Source of the DNA: Pseudomonas sp. MYb185
GTDB taxonomy: Bacteria > Pseudomonadota > Gammaproteobacteria > Pseudomonadales > Pseudomonadaceae
Assembly: GCF_002979975.1 (NCBI RefSeq)
Contig: NZ_PCQD01000006.1
Location: 62,001-126,000, forward strand
Direction: 5' to 3'
Length of the DNA: 64,000 bases
Shown here piece after piece: positions 40,589-50,978 of the stretch. Positions within the stretch are counted from its first letter, which is position 1. Every line of letters starts with the position of its first letter. The position numbers were made by a program, and so were the translations under genes. The notes beneath the pieces are model-generated. The model had not been told where the DNA came from and searched no databases. It was given only the letters and a program-made list of their open reading frames with translations.

Positions 40589-42817
40589 TTACCTGGCAAG
40601 ACTGATAGCTCCATTGTTGATGATGCGCGGAGTCAGGAATATCAGCAGTTCGGTTTTGCTTTCGTAACTGATGTCCCGCCGGAAGGCTCTGCCGACAACC
40701 GGCAGGTCCCCGAGGAAGGGTACCTTTTCCTGACTCTTCTGCGACTCACTGGAGAATACACCACCAATCACGATGGTTTCACCATCTGCCACCAGAATCT
40801 TGGCATTGACCTCGTTCTTACGGATAGTCGGGACACCATTGACTTCCCTGGTGAAGTCCGGCTCGTCCTTGGTGACGATCACTTCCATGATCACCTGATT
40901 GTCCGGAGTGATCTGCGGGGTCACTTCCAGGGACAGTACCGCCTCGGCAAAGGCCGTGGTGGTGGCACCGCTGGAACTGGCTTCCTGATAGGGAATTTCC
41001 GAGCCCTTGAGGATCTTCGCGGTTTCCTTGTCCGAGGTGACTACCTTGGGCTGGGAAATGATCTCGCCGTTACCGGTGCTTTCCATGGCCGACAGCTGCA
41101 GGTCAAGGATAGTGTTGTCGGTGATGAAACCGATACCGATACCCGAAGTGGCACCCAGCACGCCCATGTCGACGAAGGGGGTGTTGAAGGGAATGGTCGG
41201 GTTACCGAAGATGCCGCCGGGATTACGGTAGTTCTCCACATCGTACTCGCCGGTGACCGGATTCTGGCTCATGATCGGATCATCGGTGATGCCAATATTC
41301 GAGTTTCCATCATTGCCATAGGCATTGAAGCGACGGCCCAGATTCACGTTACCGCCCCAGCGCACGCCCAGCGCCTTGTCGAAACCGACGTTGGCCTCGA
41401 CGATGCGCGCCTCGATCATGACCTGGCGCACCGGGATATCCAACTGGGTGACGATACGGCGCAGCTCATCGAGCTTAGCCTGGGTTTCCAGGGCGATAAT
41501 GCTGTTGGTGCGGTCGTCCACGGTAATCGAGCCGCGTTGCTCACCATCACCGGAGGTAACCGAGGCGAACAGCGTGGCGATATCCGAAGCCTTGGCATAG
41601 TTGACCTGGATCAGCTCGCGACGCAGCGGGGCCAGCTCGGCGATCTGCTTCTGCGATTCCAGTTCCTGGCGCTCGCGGGCGGCAATTTCCTCAGCCGGCG
41701 CCACCAGCAGCACGTTGCCGATCTGGCGCTTGTCCAGACCCTTGGTCTTGAGCACCAGATCCAGCGCCTGATCCCAGGGCACGTTCTGCAGGCGCAAGGT
41801 GATGCTGCCCTGTACGGTATCGCTGGCCACCAGGTTGAGGTCGGTGAAATCGGCGATCAACTGCAGTACCGAACGCACTTCGATGTTCTGGAAGTTCAGC
41901 GACAGCTTCTCGCCGTTGTAGGAGAACTCGTCGGCGCGCCGCTGCTCGATCTCGGTACGGGTCATGGGCTTGAAGCTGACGATCAGGCGGCTATCGGCCT
42001 GATAGACCAGATGCTCGTAGTAACCGGTCGGCTCGATGCTGATGCTGGCATCCTTGCCGGAGGTACTGGCATTGATGAAGTTGACCGGCGTGGCGAAATC
42101 CTTGACGTCCAGGCGTACGCGCAGCTCATCGGGCAGATTGGTATCGGGGAAGCTCAGGCGTACCCGGCCGCCCTGTTCCTGCACATCCACCCGGATGGAT
42201 GGATCGGACAGATCGACGATGACGTTACCCTCACCCTGCTCGCCGCGCTGGAAATCCAGGCTGCGAATGGCACGACCGCCGCCCACCGCGGCCGGACTGC
42301 TGACCGCCGGCTGGTTGTTGCTGCGCCAGTCGCTGCCGCTGGCCGTGGCGGGTGCGCTGCTCACTGCGGCAGGTGCCGGAGCGGCAGCGTAACCCGGCGC
42401 ACTGTTGGCGCCGACCATGACGAACAGGTTGTTGCCTTCCACCCGGGTGGTATAGGGGGCCAGATCGGTCAGGTTGATGATCAGGCGGGTACGGTCATTG
42501 GCTTCGACCACGGTCAGGCTGCGCGCATTGCCCAGGCCCAGCTCACGTGAGCGCTCCCCCAGTTTGTTCTTGACGCCCGGCAGATCGATGGCGATACGCG
42601 CCGGCTGATCGATGGTATAGCCTTTCGGCGTGGCGGCCACGGGCTCGTCGAAGGTCAGTTTGAGCTCCACCCGCTCACCGGGCAGCGAAGCCACATCGAG
42701 GCGCTGGAGATCGGCGGCAAAGGCCAGCGGGCTGAGCAGCGCAAGCAGCGCTGCGAATGAAAACTTCCTGGTTAGAGGCATTTGATTGCGTTCCACGCGC
42801 GACTGTTTACAGTTCAT
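40589..42817 (-). CDS. pilQ: Type IV pilus secretin PilQ
   Basis: A 742-residue outer-membrane secretin through which the pilus fibre passes. After a signal peptide ending near [15 protein letters not shown] come two AMIN (peptidoglycan-binding) domains ([40 protein letters not shown]), N0/N1 domains ([20 protein letters not shown]) and the C-terminal secretin gate ([35 protein letters not shown]). ATG 42817 has GGGAGAG seven bases upstream and is preferred to ATG 42781. Last of pilMNOPQ. Confidence 0.97.
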   Translation of the reverse strand: MNCKQSRVERNQMPLTRKFSFAALLALLSPLAFAADLQRLDVASLPGERVELKLTFDEPVAATPKGYTIDQPARIAIDLPGVKNKLGERSRELGLGNARSLTVVEANDRTRLIINLTDLAPYTTRVEGNNLFVMVGANSAPGYAAAPAPAAVSSAPATASGSDWRSNNQPAVSSPAAVGGGRAIRSLDFQRGEQGEGNVIVDLSDPSIRVDVQEQGGRVRLSFPDTNLPDELRVRLDVKDFATPVNFINASTSGKDASISIEPTGYYEHLVYQADSRLIVSFKPMTRTEIEQRRADEFSYNGEKLSLNFQNIEVRSVLQLIADFTDLNLVASDTVQGSITLRLQNVPWDQALDLVLKTKGLDKRQIGNVLLVAPAEEIAARERQELESQKQIAELAPLRRELIQVNYAKASDIATLFASVTSGDGEQRGSITVDDRTNSIIALETQAKLDELRRIVTQLDIPVRQVMIEARIVEANVGFDKALGVRWGGNVNLGRRFNAYGNDGNSNIGITDDPIMSQNPVTGEYDVENYRNPGGIFGNPTIPFNTPFVDMGVLGATSGIGIGFITDNTILDLQLSAMESTGNGEIISQPKVVTSDKETAKILKGSEIPYQEASSSGATTTAFAEAVLSLEVTPQITPDNQVIMEVIVTKDEPDFTREVNGVPTIRKNEVNAKILVADGETIVIGGVFSSESQKSQEKVPFLGDLPVVGRAFRRDISYESKTELLIFLTPRIINNGAISLAR

Positions 42818-42838
42818 GTTATCTCTCCCTGGTTGACC

Positions 42839-43372
42839 TTATCCGCGCTCAGGCAAGCTGAGGGTACGCGGTCGCTCCAACCAACCACCTTCACCGTCCG
42901 GGACTATCTCGACCACATCGACACGGCCTTCCTCGATGCTGGTGACCCGGCCGTGGTTGCGGCCCAGGTAGTCGCCGATCTTGACTCTATGCACGCTGCC
43001 TGCGCCGCGAATGAGCGCCTGCATGCCCTGCTGGTTGCTGAGAATGCCGACCATATCGAAGCCTTCGATATTGAAGCCCTCGAGGAACTGTCTGGCTCGG
43101 TTCTCATCTGGCTTGATGTCCTGCGAGCCCTTCTGCCGCTGCGTCAGGTCAATGCGAATCGGCGGCTGAAAGGGGCTGCGCAGGGAGGTGGCGCCGTAGG
43201 TGAATGCCTCATACGGCTTGAACCGGGGCAATGGCTCGATCTTCCCTGCCGGACGCGCCCGGGTCTCTTCCATGAATACTTGCAGGTCACTGAAGTCACT
43301 GCCGCCACAACCACTCAGCAGCACTGCACCCAGCATCAGCAAACCACCAGCGATGGGTCTGGACATGCTCAT
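42839..43372 (-). CDS. pilP: Type IV pilus lipoprotein PilP
   Basis: A 177-residue inner-membrane lipoprotein of the pilus alignment complex, with lipobox LLSGC (Cys22), a flexible linker and a C-terminal beta-rich domain (HRVKIGDYLGRNHGRVTSIE) that contacts PilQ. Its ATG overlaps the pilO stop by four bases, and pilQ follows after a 21-base gap. Confidence 0.96.
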   Translation of the reverse strand: MSMSRPIAGGLLMLGAVLLSGCGGSDFSDLQVFMEETRARPAGKIEPLPRFKPYEAFTYGATSLRSPFQPPIRIDLTQRQKGSQDIKPDENRARQFLEGFNIEGFDMVGILSNQQGMQALIRGAGSVHRVKIGDYLGRNHGRVTSIEEGRVDVVEIVPDGEGGWLERPRTLSLPERG

Positions 43373-43992
43373 TGCTGACCTCCCGCATCGTGGTAACGGT
43401 AGGTCCGGGCCAGGATGTTCATCTTCAGCAGGTTGGGATTGCCTTCGCTGACCGGCACGATATCGAAGTCATGCAGCGTCACGATGCGCGGCAGACTGGC
43501 CACACTGCTGACGAAGGTGGCGATATCGTGATAATTGCCCTGCACCACGATGCGGATCGGCAGCTCGATGTAGAACTGCTGCGCCACTTCCGGCTGCAGG
43601 GTAATGGATTCGAACTCCAGGCCGCTGTTCAGGCCCATCTGGGTGATGTCCTCAAGCAGCCCGGGCACTTCGGTATCGCTGGGCAGTTGCTTGAGCAGGG
43701 TACCGAAGCGCTCCTCGATCTCGACCAGCTGTTCCTTGTAGGCTTCCAGGTTGGCCGCCTTGAAGGACTTGTCGGCGAACTCCTTGCGCAGGGTCACTTC
43801 CTGGCCTTCGGTGCGCTCCAGTTGGCTCTGCAGGTCCTTGAGGTGGAAGTGGTAGCCGAGGAACAGCAGTACGGCGAACACCAGCATGCCGACGATGACC
43901 TTCAGTGCCCCCGGCCAGGAACCTATGTTATTGAAGTCGAGGTCGTTGAGATCGACCTTCTTCAGACTCTCCATGGATTGAGCAAAACTCAT
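43369..43992 (-). CDS. pilO: Type IV pilus assembly protein PilO
   Basis: A 207-residue bitopic inner-membrane protein: short cytoplasmic N-terminus, membrane segment near residues 30-48 (VIVGMLVFAVLLFLGYHF), a coiled coil (QSQLERTEGQEVTLRKEFA) and a ferredoxin-like periplasmic domain. It forms heterodimers with PilN. Four-base overlaps with pilN and pilP indicate strict co-translation. Confidence 0.96.
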   Translation of the reverse strand: MSFAQSMESLKKVDLNDLDFNNIGSWPGALKVIVGMLVFAVLLFLGYHFHLKDLQSQLERTEGQEVTLRKEFADKSFKAANLEAYKEQLVEIEERFGTLLKQLPSDTEVPGLLEDITQMGLNSGLEFESITLQPEVAQQFYIELPIRIVVQGNYHDIATFVSSVASLPRIVTLHDFDIVPVSEGNPNLLKMNILARTYRYHDAGGQQ

Positions 43993-44566
43993 TGCTGCTG
44001 TTCTCCCTCAGCGGCTGGCGCACCCGGCTCGGTCTGGCGGACCGACATCTCGAATACGTTGGCCTGATCCAATGCTCCCTGGGTGACCGCCTTCACGGCG
44101 GTCAGGTTCGGCGTGGTGAGCCAGTCGGAGGCATCCATCTGACGCATCAGGTTGGAGACCCGGCTGTTGGACTCGGCACCACCCTTGATACCGATCACCG
44201 GTCCCTTCATGTTGACCGAGGTGAAATACACGCCATCGGGCAGGGTACGAGCCAGTTCGTCGAACACCCGAACGATGATCGGCCGGTTGCCCTGCAGGTC
44301 CTGGATGATCTTCATCCGATCGAGCAGCTGCGTGCGCCGGGCCTGCAGCTCTTCGATTTCCTTGATGCGCCCGTCCAGCAGGCGGATTTCCTTGCGCAGG
44401 AATTCATTGCGGGCATTCTGCTGATCGATCTTGCCATTCAGGTTGCGGTCGCCGAGAAAGACCAGCAGACCGGCAGCCAGCACGATCAATACCAGGATGG
44501 AGAGAAACTGCTTCTTGCGCTCTTCCCTGAGCTGCTCGCGCCAGGGCAACAGGTTAATGCGAGCCA

Positions 44567-44567
<1 letters not shown>
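43989..44567 (-). CDS. pilN: Type IV pilus assembly protein PilN
   Basis: A 192-residue bitopic protein. The N-terminal tail MARINLLPWREQ is the conserved INLLPWR motif that docks in the groove of PilM. The membrane segment is at about residues 22-42 (FLSILVLIVLAAGLLVFL), followed by a coiled coil and a periplasmic ferredoxin-like fold. It overlaps the pilM stop by one base (TAATG) and pilO by four. Confidence 0.96.
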
Positions 44568-45658
<1,091 letters not shown>

Positions 45659-45713
45659 TTACGGGTGGTTTATATTTGACCACATTAAATAACAGTCCTT
45701 GTTCCAGCGCAAA

Positions 45714-45743
45714 TGGCTAAAGGGAAAAAAATACGCTTATAAT
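45714..45743 (+). promoter_or_regulatory. Candidate ponA promoter
   Basis: A consensus -10 TATAAT lies at 45738-45743, 73 bases before the ponA start, with only a weak -35 (TGGCTA, 45714-45719) at 18-base spacing. It also shows that the frame extending upstream to 45742 is not the true start. The gap is shared with pilM reading the other way. Confidence 0.55.
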
Positions 45744-45816
45744 GCGGACTGTTAACCCGTTCTCAACACCATCTCCCATCAACTGCTTTATTCAACCGGG
45801 AAATGATCAATCCCTC

Positions 45817-48216
45817 ATGCGTTTTCTAATCATTCTGTTCTGGTTGCTGGTCGCCGCAGCAAGTGGTCCGCTACTCATCCTCAGTGGCGTCGCCCTGTAT
45901 CTCAGCCCGGCTCTACCCGATGTAGATACACTGCGTGATGTCAAATTGCAAACTCCTTTGCGAGTTTACAGCAAAGATCACAAACTGATCGCAGAGTTCG
46001 GCGAAATGCGCCGTCTGCCGATCAGCTTCGAACAGATTCCCCAGGGTTTCATCGACGCCATTCTGGCGGCTGAAGATGACAACTTCCTGCATCACCATGG
46101 GGTCGACCCCAAGAGCCTGTTGCGCGCCACCTCCGAACTGCTCAGCACCGGGCAGATCCAGACCGGCGGCAGCACCATTACCATGCAGGTGGCGAAGAAC
46201 TATTTCCTGACCAGCGACCGGGTGTTTTCCCGCAAGCTCAACGAGATCCTGCTGGCGCTGCAGATCGAGCGCAATCTGAGCAAGCGGGAGATCTTCGAGC
46301 TGTATGTGAACAAGATCTACCTGGGCAACCGCGCCTATGGCATCGAGGCGGCGGCACATGTGTATTACGGCAAGCCGATCGCCGAGCTGCCGCTGGCCGA
46401 ACTGGCGATGATCGCCGGCCTGCCCAAGGCGCCATCCGCCTACAACCCGGTCGCCAACCCCGAGCGCGCACGTATCCGCCGCGACTGGATCCTGCAACGC
46501 ATGCTGTATCTGGGCAGCATCGACCAGGCCACCTATGAAGAGGCGATCGCCAGTCCGGTCACCGCTCGCAACCATGGCGCCAATCCGGAGCTGGAAGCAC
46601 CCTATGTGGCCGAGATGGCCCGCCTGGAAATGCTCGAGCGGTTCGGCCCCGCGGCCTATACCGATGGTTACCATGTCTATACCACCGTGGACAGCCACCT
46701 GCAGACCCTGGCCAACCAGGCCCTGCGCGACGGCCTGATCGAATATGACCAGCGCCACGGTTACCGCGGCCCGGAGGCACGCCATCCGGACGCCGACCCC
46801 GCGCAATTGGCCAACCTGCTCAAGCCCTACCGCGGCATGGGCGGCCTGCGCCCGGCGATCGTCAGCGAGGTTGGCGCGGATACGGTGACCATCCTGCTGC
46901 GCAATGGTGACAGCGGCAGCATCGGCTGGGAGGCCATGCGCTGGGCGCGTCCCTATCTGGGCGTGAACAGCATGGGGCCCAATCCACGCAAGCCGGCCGA
47001 TGTGCTGCAGCGCGGCGATATCATCCGCGTCCAGCCGCTGGACGAGGCTGGCCAGTTCAAGCTGGTGCAACTGCCCGAGGCGCAGAGCGCGCTGGTAACG
47101 GTGTCTCCCCAGGACGGCAGCATCCAGGCGCTGACCGGCGGCTTCTCCTTCGTGCAGAGCAATTACAACCGGGTGACCCAGGCGCGGCGCCAGCCCGGCT
47201 CGGCGTTCAAGCCGTTTCTCTACAGCGCGGCACTGGATCATGGCTATACCCCCGCCAGCCTGATCAACGACGCCCCGCTGGTGTTCAATGACGGCCACCA
47301 GAGCGAGGATTGGCGGCCACGCAATTCCGGCGGCGACTTCCTCGGTCCGATCCGCCTGCGCGAGGCCCTGTACCGCTCGCGCAACCTGGTATCCATTCGC
47401 CTGATGATGGACCTGGGCGTGGATGAGGCGCTGACCTATATCGAGCGCTTCGGCTTCAACCGCAGCGACCTGCCGCGCCACCTGTCCTCGTCACTGGGCA
47501 CACCGGAACTGACGCCGCTGCAGATGGCTGCGGCCTATGCGGTCATCGCCAATGGCGGACATGCGATCGAGCCCTGGCTGATCGAGCGCATCGAGAACAG
47601 CGAGCAGCAGGTGATCGACTTCACCCGTCCGACAGTCACCCCGGAGGCGGTGGTCGCCCAGCAGCAACGCATCGACGCCTATGCCGGCCTGACTCCCGGC
47701 CAGGCGACGCCGTCGGTCGAGACCGCCGAACAGATCATCGACCCGCGTACCACCTATCAGTTGAACAGCATGCTGCAGGATGTCATCACCCGCGGCACCG
47801 CCTCCCGCGCCCGGGCCCTGCAGCGGGGCGACCTGGCCGGCAAGACCGGTACCACCAACGACCAGAAGGACGGCTGGTTCGCCGGCTACAATGGCGACTA
47901 CGTGACCACCGTCTGGGTCGGCTTCGACCAGCCGGCACCACTGGGCCGGCGCGAGTATGGCGGCACCACCGCGCTGCCGATCTGGATGCGCTTCATGGCC
48001 GCCGCGCTGGAGGACCTGCCGGAGCACAGCCAACCGCAGCCCGAAGGGCTGGTGACGACCCGCATCGATCCGCAGACCGGCCGCAGCGCCCGACCGGGCA
48101 CGCCCGGCGCCTTCCTGGAAATTTTCAAGGAAGAGGACATGCCACCGCCCTACAGCGAACTGGAAGCCGGCGGCTATAGCAGCGACGATGCACTGACCCC
48201 ACTGGAGCTGTTCTGA
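45817..48216 (+). CDS. ponA: Penicillin-binding protein 1A (bifunctional transglycosylase/transpeptidase)
   Basis: A 799-residue class A PBP polymerising and cross-linking peptidoglycan. It has an N-terminal membrane anchor (IILFWLLVAAASGPLLIL), a GT51 transglycosylase domain with catalytic Glu86 in AAEDDNF and GGSTITMQVAKNYFL, an OB-type insert, and a transpeptidase domain with Ser462 in GSAFKPF (SxxK), the SRN motif in YRSRNLVS and K676-T-G-T. The start at 45817 fits family length and the promoter position. Divergence from pilM is the usual Pseudomonas order. Its 3' end overlaps the convergent LysR gene by 43 bases. Confidence 0.96.
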   Translation: MRFLIILFWLLVAAASGPLLILSGVALYLSPALPDVDTLRDVKLQTPLRVYSKDHKLIAEFGEMRRLPISFEQIPQGFIDAILAAEDDNFLHHHGVDPKSLLRATSELLSTGQIQTGGSTITMQVAKNYFLTSDRVFSRKLNEILLALQIERNLSKREIFELYVNKIYLGNRAYGIEAAAHVYYGKPIAELPLAELAMIAGLPKAPSAYNPVANPERARIRRDWILQRMLYLGSIDQATYEEAIASPVTARNHGANPELEAPYVAEMARLEMLERFGPAAYTDGYHVYTTVDSHLQTLANQALRDGLIEYDQRHGYRGPEARHPDADPAQLANLLKPYRGMGGLRPAIVSEVGADTVTILLRNGDSGSIGWEAMRWARPYLGVNSMGPNPRKPADVLQRGDIIRVQPLDEAGQFKLVQLPEAQSALVTVSPQDGSIQALTGGFSFVQSNYNRVTQARRQPGSAFKPFLYSAALDHGYTPASLINDAPLVFNDGHQSEDWRPRNSGGDFLGPIRLREALYRSRNLVSIRLMMDLGVDEALTYIERFGFNRSDLPRHLSSSLGTPELTPLQMAAAYAVIANGGHAIEPWLIERIENSEQQVIDFTRPTVTPEAVVAQQQRIDAYAGLTPGQATPSVETAEQIIDPRTTYQLNSMLQDVITRGTASRARALQRGDLAGKTGTTNDQKDGWFAGYNGDYVTTVWVGFDQPAPLGRREYGGTTALPIWMRFMAAALEDLPEHSQPQPEGLVTTRIDPQTGRSARPGTPGAFLEIFKEEDMPPPYSELEAGGYSSDDALTPLELF

Positions 48217-49121
48217 GTCAGCGTCAGTATCTGCTGGCGCAACCAGTGATTGGCCAGATCATGCTCGACATCCTCGTGCCAGTAGATACTCAGTCCCATC
48301 TCGGGAAGGGGCAACGGCATATTCAGCAATCGATTCCCTAACGCCGGGTTCAACTGCTCGGCTTGTGCGCGCGACATGGTCAGCAGCAGATCACTGCCCG
48401 CCACCACCTGGCTTGCGGCCAGATAGTTCTGGCATCGTTGCACCACATTGCGGGTCAGCCCCAGGTGCCGCATCGCCAGATCCTCGAAGGACAACCCACG
48501 CCGCCAGGAAGCAACGGCAATATGCTCGGCTGCCAGGTAGCGTTCAGCTGTCAGTTCCCCCTCAAACCGCGCATTCGCCATCACACACAGCTGCGCATTG
48601 GCCAAGTGTGTCTGGCGCAGCGGTGCTGCCGCTGGACGAGCGATCTGTATGGCCAGATCAATACGTCCGGCCGACATTTCCAGTGGCAGCTCGTTCCAGC
48701 GCACCCCTGCGGTATGTATGCGGCAGTACGGCGCCATCGCCCGCATATGCAGGAACAGGGCGGGCAGGACCACCGGTTCCAGTTGCTCCGGCAGACTCAG
48801 CGTGAAAGTACGCCTATCGGTAGCCGGATCGAACTGCTGCAACCTGCCGATCCCCTGCTGCAGACGCTCCAGGCTATCGAGAATCGCCGGCGCCATACGC
48901 AGCGCCATCACGGTAGGTGCGACTCCCCTGCCCTCCCGCACGAACAGCGGATCGGCAAAGTGCTCACGCAGGCGTGATAACGCATGGCTCACCGCCGACT
49001 GGCTGACATGCAGTACAGCCGCAGCACGAGTCAGGCTACGCTCCCGATAGACCACCTCGAATATGCGAAACAGGTTCAGATCGATACGACTCAATGATGG
49101 CGATATATTCTTCTCATTCAT
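48174..49121 (-). CDS. LysR-family transcriptional regulator
   Basis: A 315-residue LysR protein with helix-turn-helix near residues 12-70 (IDLNLFRIFEVVYRERSLTR; SQSAVSHALSRLREHFADPL) and an effector domain. The NodD/LeuO-like branch is suggested by LFVREGRGVAPT. It is divergent from the acyl-CoA ligase/carboxylase operon and is its probable regulator. ATG 49121 starts at MNEKNISPSLSRIDLN; the frame continues to 49193 without a ribosome site. The last 14 codons lie antisense to the end of ponA, so the C-terminal tail (SSSGVSASSLL) is unlikely to be functionally constrained on its own. Confidence 0.9.
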   Translation of the reverse strand: MNEKNISPSLSRIDLNLFRIFEVVYRERSLTRAAAVLHVSQSAVSHALSRLREHFADPLFVREGRGVAPTVMALRMAPAILDSLERLQQGIGRLQQFDPATDRRTFTLSLPEQLEPVVLPALFLHMRAMAPYCRIHTAGVRWNELPLEMSAGRIDLAIQIARPAAAPLRQTHLANAQLCVMANARFEGELTAERYLAAEHIAVASWRRGLSFEDLAMRHLGLTRNVVQRCQNYLAASQVVAGSDLLLTMSRAQAEQLNPALGNRLLNMPLPLPEMGLSIYWHEDVEHDLANHWLRQQILTLTQNSSSGVSASSLL

Positions 49122-49153
49122 GTCTGAATGCGGGGCTCGGCATATTTCGGACA

Positions 49154-49170
49154 GGCAGTATATACCTGCC
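49154..49170. promoter_or_regulatory. Candidate operator in the LysR/acyl-CoA ligase gap
   Basis: GGCAGTATATACCTGCC is a near-perfect palindrome centred on TATATA in the 165-base divergent gap, well placed for binding by the LysR protein. A second small palindrome, ATTCA-TGTC-TGAAT (49116-49129), covers the LysR start codon. Confidence 0.35.
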
Positions 49171-49286
49171 AGCAAATCATGAGGATTGTTCATACTTGCG
49201 GATGAATAAACATCGCTTCCCCGGAGTCTGACCGCCCCTTAACCTGACCACATTCCCCAGAACAAGACCAAGACAGGAAGCACAAG

Positions 49287-50978
49287 ATGTCGGAACAGGC
49301 TTATCTGCAAAAGCTCGCAACCCTGCAACAGGCAGTCTGGCCCTCCGGCCACGCCAGCGAGCCCCAGTACCCGCTGGGCCAGCGCCCCCTGACCCACTAC
49401 CTGCGGCACTGGGCCCGGAGCACGCCCGACAAGCCGGCGGTGCGCTTCTACGGCCACGACCTCAGCTATGCCGAGCTGGATGACCTGAGCGACCGCTTTG
49501 CCGCCCTGCTGCTGCAGCGCGGCGTGCAAGCCGGGGATCGGGTGGCGGTATACATGCCCAATTGCCCCCATATGCATATCGTGTTCTACGGCATTCTCAA
49601 GGCCGGTGCCGTGCACTGCCCGGTCAGCCCGATGGCGATGCCGATGGAGCTGGCCTACCAGCTCAAGGACAGCGGCTCCCGGGTCATCGTCTGCTTCGAC
49701 CAATTGCTCCCGGTGGTGCGCCAGGTGGCTGAGGAGTGCCAGCTGCAGCTGTTGATCAGCACCAGCCTGTCCGAGCTGTGCCCGGCCGAACCACCCTTTG
49801 CCGCGCCGGATCTGCTACGGGCACCCAAGCTGCCGATCAGCGACAGTCTCGACCTGCTGCCCGCGCTGGCCGCTACCCAGCCACGCAGCGACCTGCCGGA
49901 GCCGGCGCTGGAGGCCATCGCCGCGCTCAACTACACCGGCGGCACCACCGGCCTGCCCAAGGGCTGCGTCCATACCCATGGCGACATGCTCTATACCTGC
50001 GCCAGCTTCCTGCCCGCCGCGCTGGGCCTGGACAGCGAGCGGGTCAGCCTGAACTTCATGCCCGAGTTCTGGATCGCCGGGGAAAACGCCGGGCTGCTGT
50101 TCCCGGTCTTCGGTGGCACCACCCTGGTGCTGCTGGCCCGCTGGGACGCACTGGCATTCATGGGCGCAGTGCAGCACTACCGGGTCCAGCATAGTGGCCT
50201 GCTGGTCGACAGCGCCGCGGAGATCCTCGATCACCCGCAGCGCGATGCCTTCGATCTCAGCTCGCTGGAGGTCACCAGTTGCGTATCCTTCATCAAGAAA
50301 CTGACCCCCGAATACCGTCGCCGCTGGCGTGAGCTGACCGGCTGCACGCTGTTCGAGACCAGCTTCGGCATGACCGAGACCCATACCTGCGACACCTTCA
50401 CCGCCGGGCTGCAGGCAGATGACTTCGACCTCAAGTCGGCCCCCACCTTCGTCGGCCTGCCGGTGCCCGGCACCGAGTTCAAGGTCTGCGATTTCGACAG
50501 CGGAGAGCTGCTGCCGCTGGGCAGCGAGGGCGAGCTGTGCGTACGCTCGCCTTCGTTGTTCAAAGGCTACTGGAACAAACCCGAGGCCAGTGCCGAGGCA
50601 CTACGCGATGGCTGGCTGCATACCGGCGACAGCGGCGTGATCACCGAACAGGGCTTCATCCGCTACCTCGGGCGGCGCAAGGAAATGCTCAAGGTCAATG
50701 GCATGAGCGTATTCCCCAGCGAGCTGGAAGCCATGCTCGGCCAGCATCCGGCGATCCTCGCCTCGGCGGTGATCGGTCGGCCGGACAAGCGGCGCGGCGA
50801 GCTGCCGGTAGCCTTTGTCATCGCCAAGCCCGGTAGCGGGCTGACGGTGGACAGCCTGACCGACTGGTGCCGCCAGGCCATGGCGGTATACAAGCTCCCG
50901 CAGGTACGGCTGGTCGAATCACTGCCGATGACCGCCACCGGCAAGGTGAAGAAGAACGAACTCAAGGAATGGATCTGA
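49287..50978 (+). CDS. AMP-forming acyl-CoA synthetase (acid:CoA ligase)
   Basis: A 563-residue ANL-superfamily enzyme activating a carboxylic acid to its CoA thioester through an acyl-AMP. Signature motifs: P-loop LNYTGGTTGLPKGC, the adenine-binding FETSFGMTETHT, the hinge Asp in GWLHTGDSG followed by the hinge segment YLGRRKEMLKVNGMSVFPSE, and the catalytic lysine in PMTATGKVKKNELK. AGGAAG precedes the ATG. Its stop overlaps the carboxylase start by one base (TGATG), so a substrate hand-off to the carboxylase is likely: acid, then acyl-CoA, then carboxylated acyl-CoA. The acid itself is not identifiable. Confidence 0.92.
   Translation: MSEQAYLQKLATLQQAVWPSGHASEPQYPLGQRPLTHYLRHWARSTPDKPAVRFYGHDLSYAELDDLSDRFAALLLQRGVQAGDRVAVYMPNCPHMHIVFYGILKAGAVHCPVSPMAMPMELAYQLKDSGSRVIVCFDQLLPVVRQVAEECQLQLLISTSLSELCPAEPPFAAPDLLRAPKLPISDSLDLLPALAATQPRSDLPEPALEAIAALNYTGGTTGLPKGCVHTHGDMLYTCASFLPAALGLDSERVSLNFMPEFWIAGENAGLLFPVFGGTTLVLLARWDALAFMGAVQHYRVQHSGLLVDSAAEILDHPQRDAFDLSSLEVTSCVSFIKKLTPEYRRRWRELTGCTLFETSFGMTETHTCDTFTAGLQADDFDLKSAPTFVGLPVPGTEFKVCDFDSGELLPLGSEGELCVRSPSLFKGYWNKPEASAEALRDGWLHTGDSGVITEQGFIRYLGRRKEMLKVNGMSVFPSELEAMLGQHPAILASAVIGRPDKRRGELPVAFVIAKPGSGLTVDSLTDWCRQAMAVYKLPQVRLVESLPMTATGKVKKNELKEWI

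Noticed and set aside
50867-50977. N-terminal extension of the carboxylase frame into the ligase gene
   Set aside because: Homologues begin at MPFKRLLIANRGE (ATG 50978), and the TGATG overlap with the ligase stop is a typical coupled start.
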